Origin: Otis tarda | Taxonomy: Eukaryota; Chordata; Aves; Otidiformes; Otididae | Length of the DNA: 64,000 nt | Direction of reading: 5' to 3' | NCBI GenBank assembly: GCA_026413225.1 | Contig: CM048572.1 | Span: forward strand, 62,001-126,000 | Shown here: positions 8,260 through 18,440 of the stretch, piece by piece | How positions within the stretch are numbered: the stretch's first letter is position 1 | Layout: each line of letters opens with the position of its first letter | Program-made: the position numbers and the translations under genes | Notes under the pieces: generated by a model | Told to the model about the DNA's origin: nothing | Seen by the model: only the letters and a program-made list of their open reading frames with translations | Databases searched by the model: none

Positions 8260-8850
8260 GAATAGATCAGTAGTAGATTTTTATTATCAGCACAAGATCA
8301 TGATTGTCAGGATTTTGATGGGTTTAGCTACATGAATATAAAAAAAACCAAAAACAAAAACAAAAAAAAAACCACGAAAGTTAGATTGATAGAAGCTTAT
8401 TACAAATAGCTGTAAGATGTTTTACTCATTCCTGCTTTTATATATGTATTTTAATTTGTATTTTGTGTGTATTGAAATATGTGCAGATTGTAATAGATAA
8501 AGCGTTGAAACAAGCCTCTTTTCGTAAACAAACAAGGGAGATGTAGGTCAGTGAAAACACACTGACCTTGGGAGGGGGATACATTCATAGTCGCTTGGAA
8601 AAAGCCATGGAATGAAAAGGGAACTTTAAAATACAAAACATTGTTAATAAAATTTATGGCTCGTTTCAACAGAGGCCTGCAAAATTAGTCACTGGCTTTG
8701 TAGATAAGAAAGTTACTGAAGTTATTATATTTGTAGTAATAGAGAATATAATAGAAAATTAGTAGAAAATAGTGAGATTTACTTTTTTGATATATATAGA
8801 TAAGGTATCATTAGTAATTTTATTAGCTTGTGTAGGGCATAGCTAGGTGG
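8260..8850. other. AT-rich non-coding stretch inside ERV-B
   Basis: No convincing gene. There is an A-rich simple stretch at 8339-8372 and a perfect 9-bp inverted repeat at 8545-8553/8560-8568 with a 6-base loop. The base composition is much more AT-rich than the satellite or the ERV-A gag-pol. It could be decayed gag-pol or leader of ERV-B, or unrelated sequence; I cannot tell. Confidence 0.4.
8545..8568. repeat. Perfect inverted repeat with AGGTCA half-sites
   Basis: AGGTCAGTG and its exact complement CACTGACCT flank the 6-base loop AAAACA. The arms contain nuclear-receptor half-sites in inverted orientation. This may be coincidence. Confidence 0.5.
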
Positions 8851-8974
8851 TTGCTATCCTTAGCTAACTGTCATACTAGGCATTATACTAGGTATAATCA
8901 TTCCGTGCTTGGTCACCTGTCTATAAAAGTGACACGCCATACGACGTCAGTTCCGACTGCCCATCTCACACGGT

Positions 8975-9686
8975 TGGGCTGTAGTGGCAGCCTGTCCAGC
9001 ATGTCAAGCAGCAAAGCCGAACCAGGTCTTATACTACCCAGGCGTTAACCCCAGAGGTATGCTCCGAACCAGGTACGACAACTAGATATCACAGACTATG
9101 CGCTATTTGACTGTTTCAAATACATTCATGTTGCGATCGACACTTGCTCCCGAGCTCTCTTCATGTGTCCATTCACGACGTCCATAACACAAAATCCATC
9201 CTGCACCAGAGCTGGGCTTTTATTTGCCTAGGATACCTCGGAAAATAAAGACTGACCGTGGGCCGTCACAGGTATCTCACCACTTCCTGCAGACGAGGGA
9301 AGTCCACCATACGTTTGGCATTCCTATGAACAGCACCAAGCAAGTGATTATAGAACACGCGCACAAGACCCTGAAAGCACAGCTAATCTGCTTGAGAGAG
9401 GGGAAAAGAGGGGTTCGCCAGGAGTCTTGGTCAGTGAAGTACTTGTGGTACTGAATCACATGTCCTTTGCTGACCCTTAACCCGTTTCCCATATCCAAAA
9501 TAATTTTTCCTTATGTCAGCTGCTGTTTGGGGGCAAGGCACTCCCAGGGATCCGGTACCACCTGCCAGAAGACCCACGTTGGGAAGGTCCTGCTGATTTT
9601 CTAACATGGGGACAAGGGTATGCTTGTATCTCCACAGGTGCAGGGACCCGATGGATCCCAGCTGTGGCTGGAGGATCAGCAAGGTA
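8975..9686 (+). pseudogene. ERV-B integrase, heavily decayed
   Basis: A second retroviral integrase, distinct from that of ERV-A. The CPAC pair of the zinc domain is at 8993-9004, followed by a VNPRG segment. The first catalytic Asp lies in the frame reading LDITDYA (9085-9087), and then KYIHVAIDTCS. The second catalytic region KTDRGPS (Asp at 9254) and Glu in VIIEHAHKTLK (9353) follow, separated by 32 rather than 35 residues. The C-terminal domain is recognisable in WEGP, GQGYACIST and GTRWIPA (about 9526-9686). Several frame changes and in-frame stops occur (for example 9461 TAG-free frame ends, 9478-9480 TAA). The upstream reverse transcriptase and RNase H are missing. No activity is possible. 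Confidence 0.8.
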
Positions 9687-9827
9687 ACCGAGCAATGTGA
9701 CATTCTCCAGCTCATCCTAGTGGGATTAATCCTGATTGTGAATCTTCCAGTGCCAGTGATAACGACTAATTTCTGGGAACGGTTCACAAACTACATCAAC
9801 TTTACTCAGCACGCAACGAAGGACTGA
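9680..9827 (+). pseudogene. ERV-B env start (signal-peptide-like fragment)
   Basis: Overlaps the end of the ERV-B integrase, as env commonly does. In the frame ending at the stop 9825-9827 there is a strongly hydrophobic stretch (LQLILVGLILIVNLPVPV), consistent with an Env signal peptide, then NFWERFTNYINFTQ with one glycosylation site. It breaks off before any further SU sequence. Alternatively it is just a hydrophobic open frame; the position favours env. Confidence 0.45.
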
Positions 9828-10183
9828 CACAAATGAAGTTGGCATTAGATTATGCCCTTGTGAGGCCTGGCATCGGTTGCAGTGACTTGGAGGGAGTCCT
9901 GGGTCTCCCACGCTACTGCTGTTTGGACTTCAGCGAAAATGCTTCCTTGGCCTCGGAGAAGACACGTGCGCATGCTGCCCAGTTAGTATTCAACATCAGG
10001 GCTCTAAAAGACTGGGGGTAGTTTTCGGACTTCTTCAGTTTACCTAGATGGCCAAGAACTATTGTGTCTATAGGTTTGACGATCCTAGTAGTTGCTTTGA
10101 TAAGGCTTTGTTTGTTTCTGTTATTGTTACCTTTCTTGCATGCTATGATTGAGGAGTTACTAGGCAACTATTCGTAATCAACT
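9828..10183 (+). pseudogene. env: ERV-A env transmembrane subunit, C-terminal half
   Basis: Picks up the TM protein where it was interrupted at 7942. It has an ALDYALVRPGIGC segment (from about 9842), a Cys loop with C then CC twelve residues later (the family norm is six), FSENAS (glycosylation site), a helical stretch to DWG, then an in-frame TAG at 10019-10021. Beyond the stop the same frame reads a Trp-Pro-flanked membrane anchor (IVSIGLTILVVALIRLCLF, then LLLLPFL) and a short cytoplasmic tail ending at TAA 10178-10180. A hydrophobic run of about 28 residues is clear. The alternative is that this is ERV-B env with an internal deletion; contiguity with the ERV-A polypurine tract and LTR favours ERV-A. 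Confidence 0.7.
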
Positions 10184-10240
10184 AGGTTGTAGCGGCATCC
10201 GCCTCAGGGTACCAGCCATTAGGACTAGAATGATTTAGCA
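10184..10240 (+). other. Short 3' untranslated stretch of ERV-A
   Basis: Fifty-seven bases between the env end and the polypurine tract, with no further feature seen. Confidence 0.5.
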
Positions 10241-10241
10241 T

Positions 10242-10251
10242 AGAGGGGGAA
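10242..10251 (+). other. Polypurine tract
   Basis: AGAGGGGGAA directly before the 3' LTR (one T between). This is the primer for plus-strand synthesis in retroviruses and confirms the LTR start at 10253. Confidence 0.88.
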
Positions 10252-10252
10252 T

Positions 10253-10652
10253 TGTGGAGTAACGTTAGAAGGGATGCACGTACGCTGGAGGGGCGGTCCG
10301 TGGCGACTCACGCACTGGACGCGGATGAATCCATGAGTGCAGGGGTCAGGGTGTGTCCATGTACGTGGTGGACGCGGATAAGTCCAGGAGTGCAGGGGGC
10401 AGGTGCGTCCACGTACGTGGTAGGCACGGATAAGTCCATGAGTGTAGGGGTAGGTGCGTGGCAGGCATGGATGGGTCCATGGGTGCAGGGGGCGGGTGCG
10501 TTCGCGTGCGCAGCGGGTGTACGGGTATTTAACGCTTTTTGCGCAGCATTAAATTGAAGGCTTGGCTTGACGGTATCCGTGTGATGCCCTGCTTTCCCCG
10601 GAGCGGGGCTCCGGTGCGTGCGGGGTAGGTTAGCCGGCAAGAGAAGCCTGCA
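10253..10652 (+). repeat. ERV-A 3' LTR (400 bp)
   Basis: TG...CA boundaries identical to the 5' LTR. It contains four U3 repeat units (about 10318-10500) against three in the 5' copy, which accounts for the 51-bp length difference. TATTTAA is at 10526-10532 and ATTAAA at 10548-10553. Outside the repeat, only a few substitutions and two run-length changes separate it from the 5' LTR. Confidence 0.95.
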
Positions 10653-10658
10653 CCACTC
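10653..10658. repeat. Target site duplication, right copy (CCACTC)
   Basis: Exact match to 1686-1691; the satellite resumes as CCACTCAAGCTCTTG. Confidence 0.95.
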
Positions 10659-13600
10659 AAGCTCTTGCTGCTCCTCAGCGGTCATTGGCAGCGCACCTAC
10701 AGCAGCACAGACATTGGGGCTCCGGGCTTTCCCTGACGAACAGGGCTTCGACGTTTACCACCAGCTGCATGTGGGCGCTCCCTGAAAAGAAACCCCGAAA
10801 AATCACGAACGTCGGACCATTGCTCCCACACCAAAGTGCCAGCCACTCAAGCACTTGCTGCCCCTCAGCGGCCATTGGCAGTGCACCTACAGCACCACAG
10901 ACTTTACGACTCCGTGCTATCGCTAAGGAACAGGGCTTCGACGTTTACCACCAGCTGCACGTGGGCGCTCCCTGAAAAAAAACCCCAAGAAATCACGAAC
11001 GTTGGACGATTGCTCCCACAACAAAAGTGCCAGCCACTCAAGCTCTTGCTGCTCCTCAGCGGCCATAGGCAGTCCACCTACAGCAGCACAGACATTGGGG
11101 CTCCGGGCTTTCCCTGACAAACAGGGCTTCGACGTTTACCACCAGCTGCACCGGGGCACCCCCTGAAAAAAAACCGAAAATCAAGTACGTCGGACGATTG
11201 CTCCACACCAAAAGTGCCAGCCACTCAAACCCTTGCTGCTCCTTAGCGGCCATTGGCAGCGCACCTACAGCAGCACAGACACTGGGGCTCCGGGCTTTCT
11301 CTGATGAACATGGCTTAAACGTTTACCACCAGCTGCACGTGGGCACCCACTGAAAAAAACCCCGAAAAATCACGAACGTCGAACCATTGATCCCACACCA
11401 AAAGTGCCAGCCACTCAAGCTCTTGCTGCTCCTCAGCGGCCATTGGCAGTGCACCTACAGCAGCACAGACATTGGGGCTCCAGGCTTTCCCTGACGAACA
11501 GGGCTTCGACGTTTACCACCAGCTGCACCAGGGCACCCTATGAAAAGAAACCCAAAAATCACGAACGTTGGACCACGGGACCCACACCAAAAGTGCCCGA
11601 CACTCAAGCTCTTGCTACTCCTCAGCGGCCATTTTCAGTGCACCAACAGCAGCACAGACACTGGGGCTCCGGGCTTTCCCTGACGAACAGGGCTTTGACA
11701 TTTACCACCAGCTGCAACAGGGCGCACCCTGAAAAAAATCCCCGAAAAATAACGAACGTCGGACCATTGCTCCCACACCAAAAGTGCCAGCCACTCAAGC
11801 TCTTGCTGCTCCTCAGCGGCCATTGGCAGTGCACCTACAGCAGCACAGACATTGGGGCTCCGGGCTTTCCCTGACGAACAGGGCTTCGACGTATACCACC
11901 AGCTGCACGTGGGCGCTCACTGAAAAAAAAACCCGATAAATCACGAACGTCGGACCATTGCTCCCACACCAAAATTGTCAGCCACTCAAGCTCTTGCTGC
12001 TCCTCAGTGGCCATTGGTAGTGCACCTACAGCACCACAGACATTGGGGCACCAGGCTTTCCCTGATGAACAGGGCTTCGATGTTTACCAACAGCTGCACG
12101 TGGGCGCTCCCTTAATAAAAAACCCCGAAAAATCACGAACGTCGGATGATTGCTCCGACACGAAAAGTGCCAGCCACTCAAGGTCTTGCTGCTACTCAAC
12201 GGCCATTGGAAGCGTATCTACAGCAGCACACACATTGTGGCTCCGGGCTTTCCCTGACGAACAGGGCTTCGATGTTTACCACCAGCTGCACGTGGGTGCC
12301 CACTGAAAAAAAAATCCAAGAAATCACGAACGTCAGACGATGGCTCCCACACCAAAAGTGCCAGACACTCAAGCTCTTGCTGCTCCTTAGCGGCCATTGG
12401 CAGTCCACCTACAGCAGCACAGACATTGGGGCTCCGGGCTTTCCCTGACGAACAGGGCTTCGATGTTTACCACCAGCTGCACGTGGGCGCCCCCTGAAAA
12501 AAAACCAGAAAAAACACGAACGTCGGACGATTGCTCCCACACCAAACGTGCCGGACACTCAAGCTCCTGCTCCTCCTCAGCTGCCATTGGCACTCCACGT
12601 ACTGCACCAGAGACATTGAGGCTCCGGGCTTTCCCTGACGAAGAGGGCTTCGACGTTTATCACGAGCTGCACATGGGCGCCCCCTGAAAAAAAACCCCAA
12701 AAAATCACGAACGTCGGACCATTGCTCCCACACCAAAAGTGCCAGCCACTCAAGCTCTTGCTGCTCCTCAGCGGCCATTGGCAGCGCACCTACAGCAGCA
12801 CAGACATTGGGGCTCCTAGCTTTCCCTGACGAACAGGGCTTCGACGTTTACCACCAGCTGCACGTGAACGCCCCCTCAAAAAAACCCCCGAAAAATCACG
12901 AACGTCGGACGATTGCTCCCACACCAAAAGTGCCAGCCACTCAAGCTCTTGCTGCTCCTCAGCGGCCATTGGCAGCGCACCTACAGCAGCACAGACATTG
13001 GGGCTCCGGGGCTTTCCCTGACGAACAGGGCTTCAGCATTTACCACCAGCTGCACCAGGGCGCTCACTGAAAAAAACCCCGAAAAATCACGAACGTCGGA
13101 AGATTGCTCCCACACCAAAAGTGCCAGCCACTCAAGCTCTTGCTGCTCCTCAGCGGCCATTGGCAGCGCACCTACAGCAGCACAGACATTGGGGCTCCGG
13201 GCTTTCCCTGACAAACAGAGGCTTCGACGTTTACCACCAGCTGCATATAGGTGCCCTCTGAAAATTAACCGAAAAATCAAGTACGTCGGACGATTGCTCC
13301 ACGCCAAAAGTGCCAGACACTCAAGCTCTTGCTGCTCCTCAGCGGCCACTGGCAACGCACCTACAGCAGCACAGACATTGGGGCTCCGGGCTTTCCCTGA
13401 CGAACAGGGCTTCGACGTTTTACCACCAGCTGCACGTGGGCGCCCCCTGAAAAAAACCTGAAAAATCACGAACGTCGGACCATTACTCCCACACCAAAAG
13501 TGCCAGCCACTCAATCTCTTGCTGCTCCTCAGCGGCCATTGCCAGTGCACCTACAGCACTACGGACTTTAGGACTCCGTGCTATCCCTAAGGAACAGGGC

Positions 13601-16600
13601 TTCGACGTTTACCACCAGCTGCACGTCGGAGCACCCTGAAAAAAATCCCAGAAAAAACACGAACGTCGGACGATTGCTCCCACACCAAAAGTGCCGGACA
13701 CTCAAGCTCCTGCTCCTCCTCAGCTGCCATTGGCACTCCACGTACTGCACCAGAGACATTGAGGCTCTGGGCTTTCCCTGACGAAGAGGGCTTCGACGTT
13801 TATCACCAGCTGCACATGGGCGCCCCTGAAAAAAAACCCCAAAAAATCACGAACGTCGGACCATTGCTCCCACACCAAAAGTGCCAGCCACTCAAGCTCT
13901 TGCTGCTCCTCAGCGGCCACTGGCACTCTTCGTAGTGCACCAGAGACATTTAAGCTCTGGTGTTTCCCTGACGAACAGGGCTTCGACGTTTACCACCAGC
14001 TGCACATGGGCGCCCACTGAAAAAAACCCCAAAAAATCACGAACGTCGGACCATTGCTCCCACACCAAAAGTGCCAGCCACTCAAGCTCTTGCTGCTCCT
14101 CAGCGGCCATTGGCAGCGCACCTACAGCAGCACAGACATTGGGGCTCCGGGCTTTCCCTGAGAAGCAGTGTTTTGATGTTTACCACTAGCTGCACCTGGG
14201 CGCCCCTGAAAAGAAAACCCCGAAAAATTACGAACGTCGGACGATTGCTCCCACACCAAAAGTGCCAGCCACTCCAAGCTCTTGCTGCTCCCTCAGCGGC
14301 CATTGGCAGCGCACCTACAGCAGCACAGACATTGGGGCTCCGGGCTTTCCCTGAAGAACAGGGCTTCGACATTTACCACCAGCTGCAGGTGGACGGCCCC
14401 TGAAAAAATCCCCAAAAAATCACGAACGTCGGACCATTGCTCCCACACCAAAAGTGCTAGACACTCAAGCTCTTGCTGCTCCTCAGCGGCCATTGGCAGC
14501 GCACCTACAGCAGCACAGACATTGGGGCTGCGGGCTTTCTCTGACGAAGAAGGCTTCAACATTTACCACCAGCTGCTGGTGGACGGGCCCTAAATAAAAA
14601 CCCCGAGACATCACGAACGTCGGACGATTGCTCCCACACCAAAAGTGCCAGCCACTCAAGCTCTTGCTGCTCCTCAGCGGCCATTGGCAGCGCACGTACA
14701 GCAGCACAGACATTGGGGCTCCGGGCTTTCCCTGACGAACAGGGCTTCGACGTTTACCACCAGCTGCACTTGGGCCGCCCCTGAAAAAAACCCCGAAAAA
14801 TCAAGAACCCTCGGACGATTGCTGCCACACCAAAAGTGCCAGCCACTCAAGCTCTTGCTGCTCCTCAGCGGCCATTGGCAGCGCACCTACAGCAGCACAG
14901 ACATTGGGGCTCCGGGCTTTCCCTGACGAACAGGGCTTCGACGTTTACCACCAGCTGCACGTGGGCGCCCCCTGAAAAAAACCTGAAAAATCACGAACGT
15001 CGGACCATTACTCCCACACCAAAAGTGCCAGCCACTCAATCTCTTGCTGCTCCTCAGCGGCCATTGCCAGTGCACCTACAGCACTACGGACTTTAGGACT
15101 CCGTGCTATCCCTAAGGAACAGGGCTTCGACGTTTACCACCAGCTGCACGTCGGAGCACCCTGAAAAAAATCCCAGAAAAAACACGAACGTCGGACGATT
15201 GCTCCCACACCAAAAGTGCAGGACACTCCAAGCTCCTGCTCCTCCTCAGCTGCCATTGGCACTCCACGTACTGCACCAGAGACATGGAGGCTCTGGGCTT
15301 TCCCTGACGAAGAGGGCTTCGACGTTTATCACCAGCTGCACATGGGCGCCCCCTGAAAAAAAACCCCAAAAAATCACGAACGTCGGACCATTGCTCCCAC
15401 ACCAAAAGTGCCAGCCACTCAAGCTCTTGCTGCTCCTCAGCGGCCACTGGCACTCTTCGTAGTGCACCAGAGACATTTAAGCTCTGGTGTTTCCCTGACG
15501 AACAGGGCTTCGACGTTTACCACCAGCTGCACATGGGCGCCCACTGAAAAAACCCCAAAAATCACGAACGTCGGACCATTGCTCCTACACCAAAAGTGCC
15601 AGCCACTCAAGCTCTTGCTGCTCCTCAGCGGCCATTGGCAGCGCACCTACAGCAGCACAGACATTGGGGCTCCAGGCTTTCCCTGAAGAACAGGGCTTCG
15701 ACATTTACCACCAGCTGCAGGTGGACGGCCCCTGAAAAAAATCCCCAAAAAATCACGAACATCGGACCATTGCTCCCACACCAAAAGTGCTAGACACTCA
15801 AGCTCTTGCTGCTCCTCAGCGGCCATTGGCAGCGCACCTACAGCAGCACAGACATTGGGGCTGCGGGCTTTCTCTGACGAAGAAGGCTTCAACATTTACC
15901 ACCAGCTGCTGGTGGACGGGCCCTAAATAAAAACCCCGAGACATCACGAACGTCGGACGATTGCTCCCACACCAAAAGTGCCAGCCACTCAAGCTCTTGC
16001 TGCTCCTCAGCGGCCATTGGCAGCGCACCTACAGCAGCACAGACATTGGGGCTCCGGGCTTTCCCTGACGAACAGGGCTTCGACGTTTACCACCAGCTGC
16101 ACTTGGGCCGCCCCTGAAAAAAAACCCCGAAAAATCACGAACCTCGGACGATTGCTGCCACACCAAAAGTGCCAGCCACTCAAGCTCTTGCTGCTCCTCA
16201 GCGGCCATTGGCAGCGCACCTACAGCAGCACAGACATTGGGGCTCCGGGCTTTCCCTGACGAACAGGGCTTCGACGTTTACCACCAGCTGCACGTGGGCG
16301 CCCCTGAAAAAAACCTGAAAAATCCACGAACGTCGGACCATTACTCCCACACCAAAAGTGCCAGACACTCAAGCTCTTGCTGCTCCTCAGCGGCCATTGC
16401 CAGTGCACCTACAGCACTACGGACTTTAGGACTCCGTGCTATCCCTAAGGAATAGGGCTTCCGACGTTTACCACCAGCTGCACGTGGGAGCACCCTGAAA
16501 AAAATCCCAGAAAAACACGAACGTCGGACGATGGCTGCCACACCAAAAGGGCCAGAAACTCAAGCTCCTGCTCCTCCTCAGCTGCCATTGGCACTCCACG

Positions 16601-18440
16601 TACTGCACCAGAGACATTGAGGCTCTGGGCTTTCCCTGACGAAGAGGGCTTCGACATTTTATCACCAGCTGCACATGGGCGCCCCCTGAAAAAAAACCCC
16701 AAAAAATCACGAACGTCGGACCATTGCTCCCACACCAAAAGTGCCAGCCACTCAAGCTCTTGCTGCTCCTCAGCGGCCACTGGCACTCTTCGTAGTGCAC
16801 CAGAGACATTTAAGCTCTGGTGTTTCCCTGACGAACAGGGCTTCGACGTTTACCACCAGCTGACATGGGCGCCCACTGAAAAAAACCCCAAAAAATTACG
16901 AACGTCGGACCATTGATCCCACACCAAAAGTGCCAGCCACTCAAGCTCTTGCTGCTCCTCAGCGGCCATTGGCAGCGCACCTACAGCAGCACAGACATTG
17001 GGGCTCCGGGCTTTCCCTGAGAAACAGTGTTTTGATGTTTACCACTAGCTGCACCTGGGCGCCCCTGAAAAGAAAACCCCGAAAAATTACGAACGTCGGA
17101 CGATTGCTCCCACACCAAAAGTGCCAGCCACTCAAGCTCTTGCTGCTCCTCAGCGGCCATTGGCAGCGCACCTACAGCAGCACAGACATTGGGGCTCCGG
17201 GCTTTCCCTGAAGAACAGGGCTTCGACATTTACCACCAGCTGCAGGTGGACGGCCCCTGAAAAAAATCCCCAAAAAATCACGAACGTCGGACCATTGCTC
17301 CCACACCAAAAGTGCTAGACACTCAAGCTCTTGCTGCTCCTCAGCGGCCATTGGCAGCGCACCTACAGCAGCACAGACATTGGGGCTCCGGGCTTTCCCT
17401 GACGAACAGGGCTTCGACGTTTACCACCAGCTGGATGTGGGCGCTCCCTGGAAAAAAACCCCGAAAAATTAAGAACGTCGGACCATTGCTTCCACACCAA
17501 AAGTGCCAGCCACTGAAGCTCTTGCTGCTCCTCAGCGGCCATTCGCAGTGCACCTACAGCACCACAGACACTGGGGCTCCGGGCTTTCCCTGACGAACAG
17601 GGCTTCGACGTTTACCGCCAGCTACACGTGGGCGCCCACTGAAAAAAAACCCCGAAAAATAACGAACGTTGGACCATTGCTCCCACACCAAAAGTGCCAG
17701 CCACTCAAGCTCTTGCTGCTCCTCAGCGGCCAGTGGCAGTCCACCTACTGCACCAGAGTCGTTGGGGCTCTGGGCTTTCCCTGACGAACAGGGCTTCGAC
17801 GTTTACCACCAGCTGCATGTGGGCGCTCACTGAAAAATAAACATGAAAAATCACGAACGTCGGACGATTGCTCCCACACCAAAAGTGCCACACACTCCAG
17901 CTCTTGCTGCTCCTCAGCGGACATTGGCAGTGCACCTACCGCACCAGAGACATTGGGGCTCCAGTCTTTCCCTGAAGAACAGGGCTTCGACATTTACCAC
18001 CAGCTGCACATGGGCGACCCCTGAAAAAAACCCCCGAAAAACCACGAACGTCGGACCATTGCTCCCACACCAAAAGTGCCAGCCACTCAAGCTCTTGCTG
18101 CTCCTCAGCGGCCATTGGCAGTGCACCTACCGCACCACAGACATTGGGGCTCTGGGCTTTCCCTCACTGACAGGGCTTCGACGTTTACCACTAGCTGCAC
18201 CTGGGCGCCCCCTGAAAAAAAACCCCGAAAAATTGCGAACGTCGGATCACTGCTCCCATACCAAAAGTGCCAGCCACTCAAGCTCTTGCTGCTCCTCAGC
18301 GGCCATTGGCAGCGCACCTACAGCAGCACAGACACTGGGGCTCCAGGCTTTCCCTGACGAAGAGGGCTTCGAGGTTTACCACCAGCTGCACCAGGGCGCC
18401 TGCTGAAAAAAAACCCGAAAAATCACGTACGTTGGACCAT
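10653..18440 (+). repeat. Satellite section with 6-, 8- and 7-monomer blocks
   Basis: Mostly diverged monomers without one fixed higher-order period. A distinctive monomer with CACGTACTGCACCAGAGACAT occurs at about 12595, 13736, 15264 and 16596, spaced about 1141, 1527 and 1332 bp, that is 6, 8 and 7 monomers. The CACTCTTCGTAGTGCACC monomer follows it each time from the second copy on (about 13923, 15450, 16783). This is a variable-length local amplification. Confidence 0.75.

Larger units (their letters stand above)
7943..9838 (+). mobile_element. ERV-B remnant nested in ERV-A env
   Basis: About 1.9 kb of sequence between the two halves of the ERV-A transmembrane subunit. It contains an LTR-like block (7943-8259), AT-rich sequence of unknown origin (8260 to about 8850), a decayed integrase (about 8975-9686) and the start of a second env (about 9680-9827). 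All recognisable parts point in the + direction. There is no primer site after the LTR and no second LTR at the right end, and no clear target duplication, so it has suffered deletion or arose by recombination. The right boundary (9828-9841) is approximate. Confidence 0.65.
1692..10652 (+). mobile_element. Endogenous retrovirus ERV-A (class II, alpha/beta-like), defective provirus
   Basis: A complete LTR-to-LTR provirus inserted in the satellite and flanked by a 6-bp duplication. Order: 5' LTR, tRNA-Trp primer site, gag, pro, pol (RT, RNase H, integrase), env, polypurine tract, 3' LTR. The two CCHC knuckles in nucleocapsid, the YMDD reverse transcriptase motif and an integrase ending in a GPRWVPAKW-type domain place it with class II ERVs. 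The Env transmembrane part has a C-x12-CC loop, which is more alpha/gamma-like. gag-pro-pol is cut by seven frameshifts, and env has lost most of SU, carries stops and is split by ERV-B. Apart from a 51-bp copy-number change in U3, the LTRs differ at only about five sites, so integration of this copy looks recent. It cannot encode a complete set of proteins as written. Confidence 0.93.

Noticed and set aside
8260-8290. Primer-binding site after the ERV-B LTR
   Set aside because: No TGG-starting sequence complementary to a tRNA end is found within the first bases after 8259.
8339-8372. Poly-A tail of a LINE or SINE insertion
   Set aside because: The A-rich stretch is interrupted by C (AAAAAC pattern), with no recognisable retroposon body next to it and no target duplication found.
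9224-9454. Part of the ERV-A integrase duplicated in place
   Set aside because: The residues around the catalytic motifs differ widely from the ERV-A copy (6580-7159), so a separate retroviral lineage is more likely than a local duplication.
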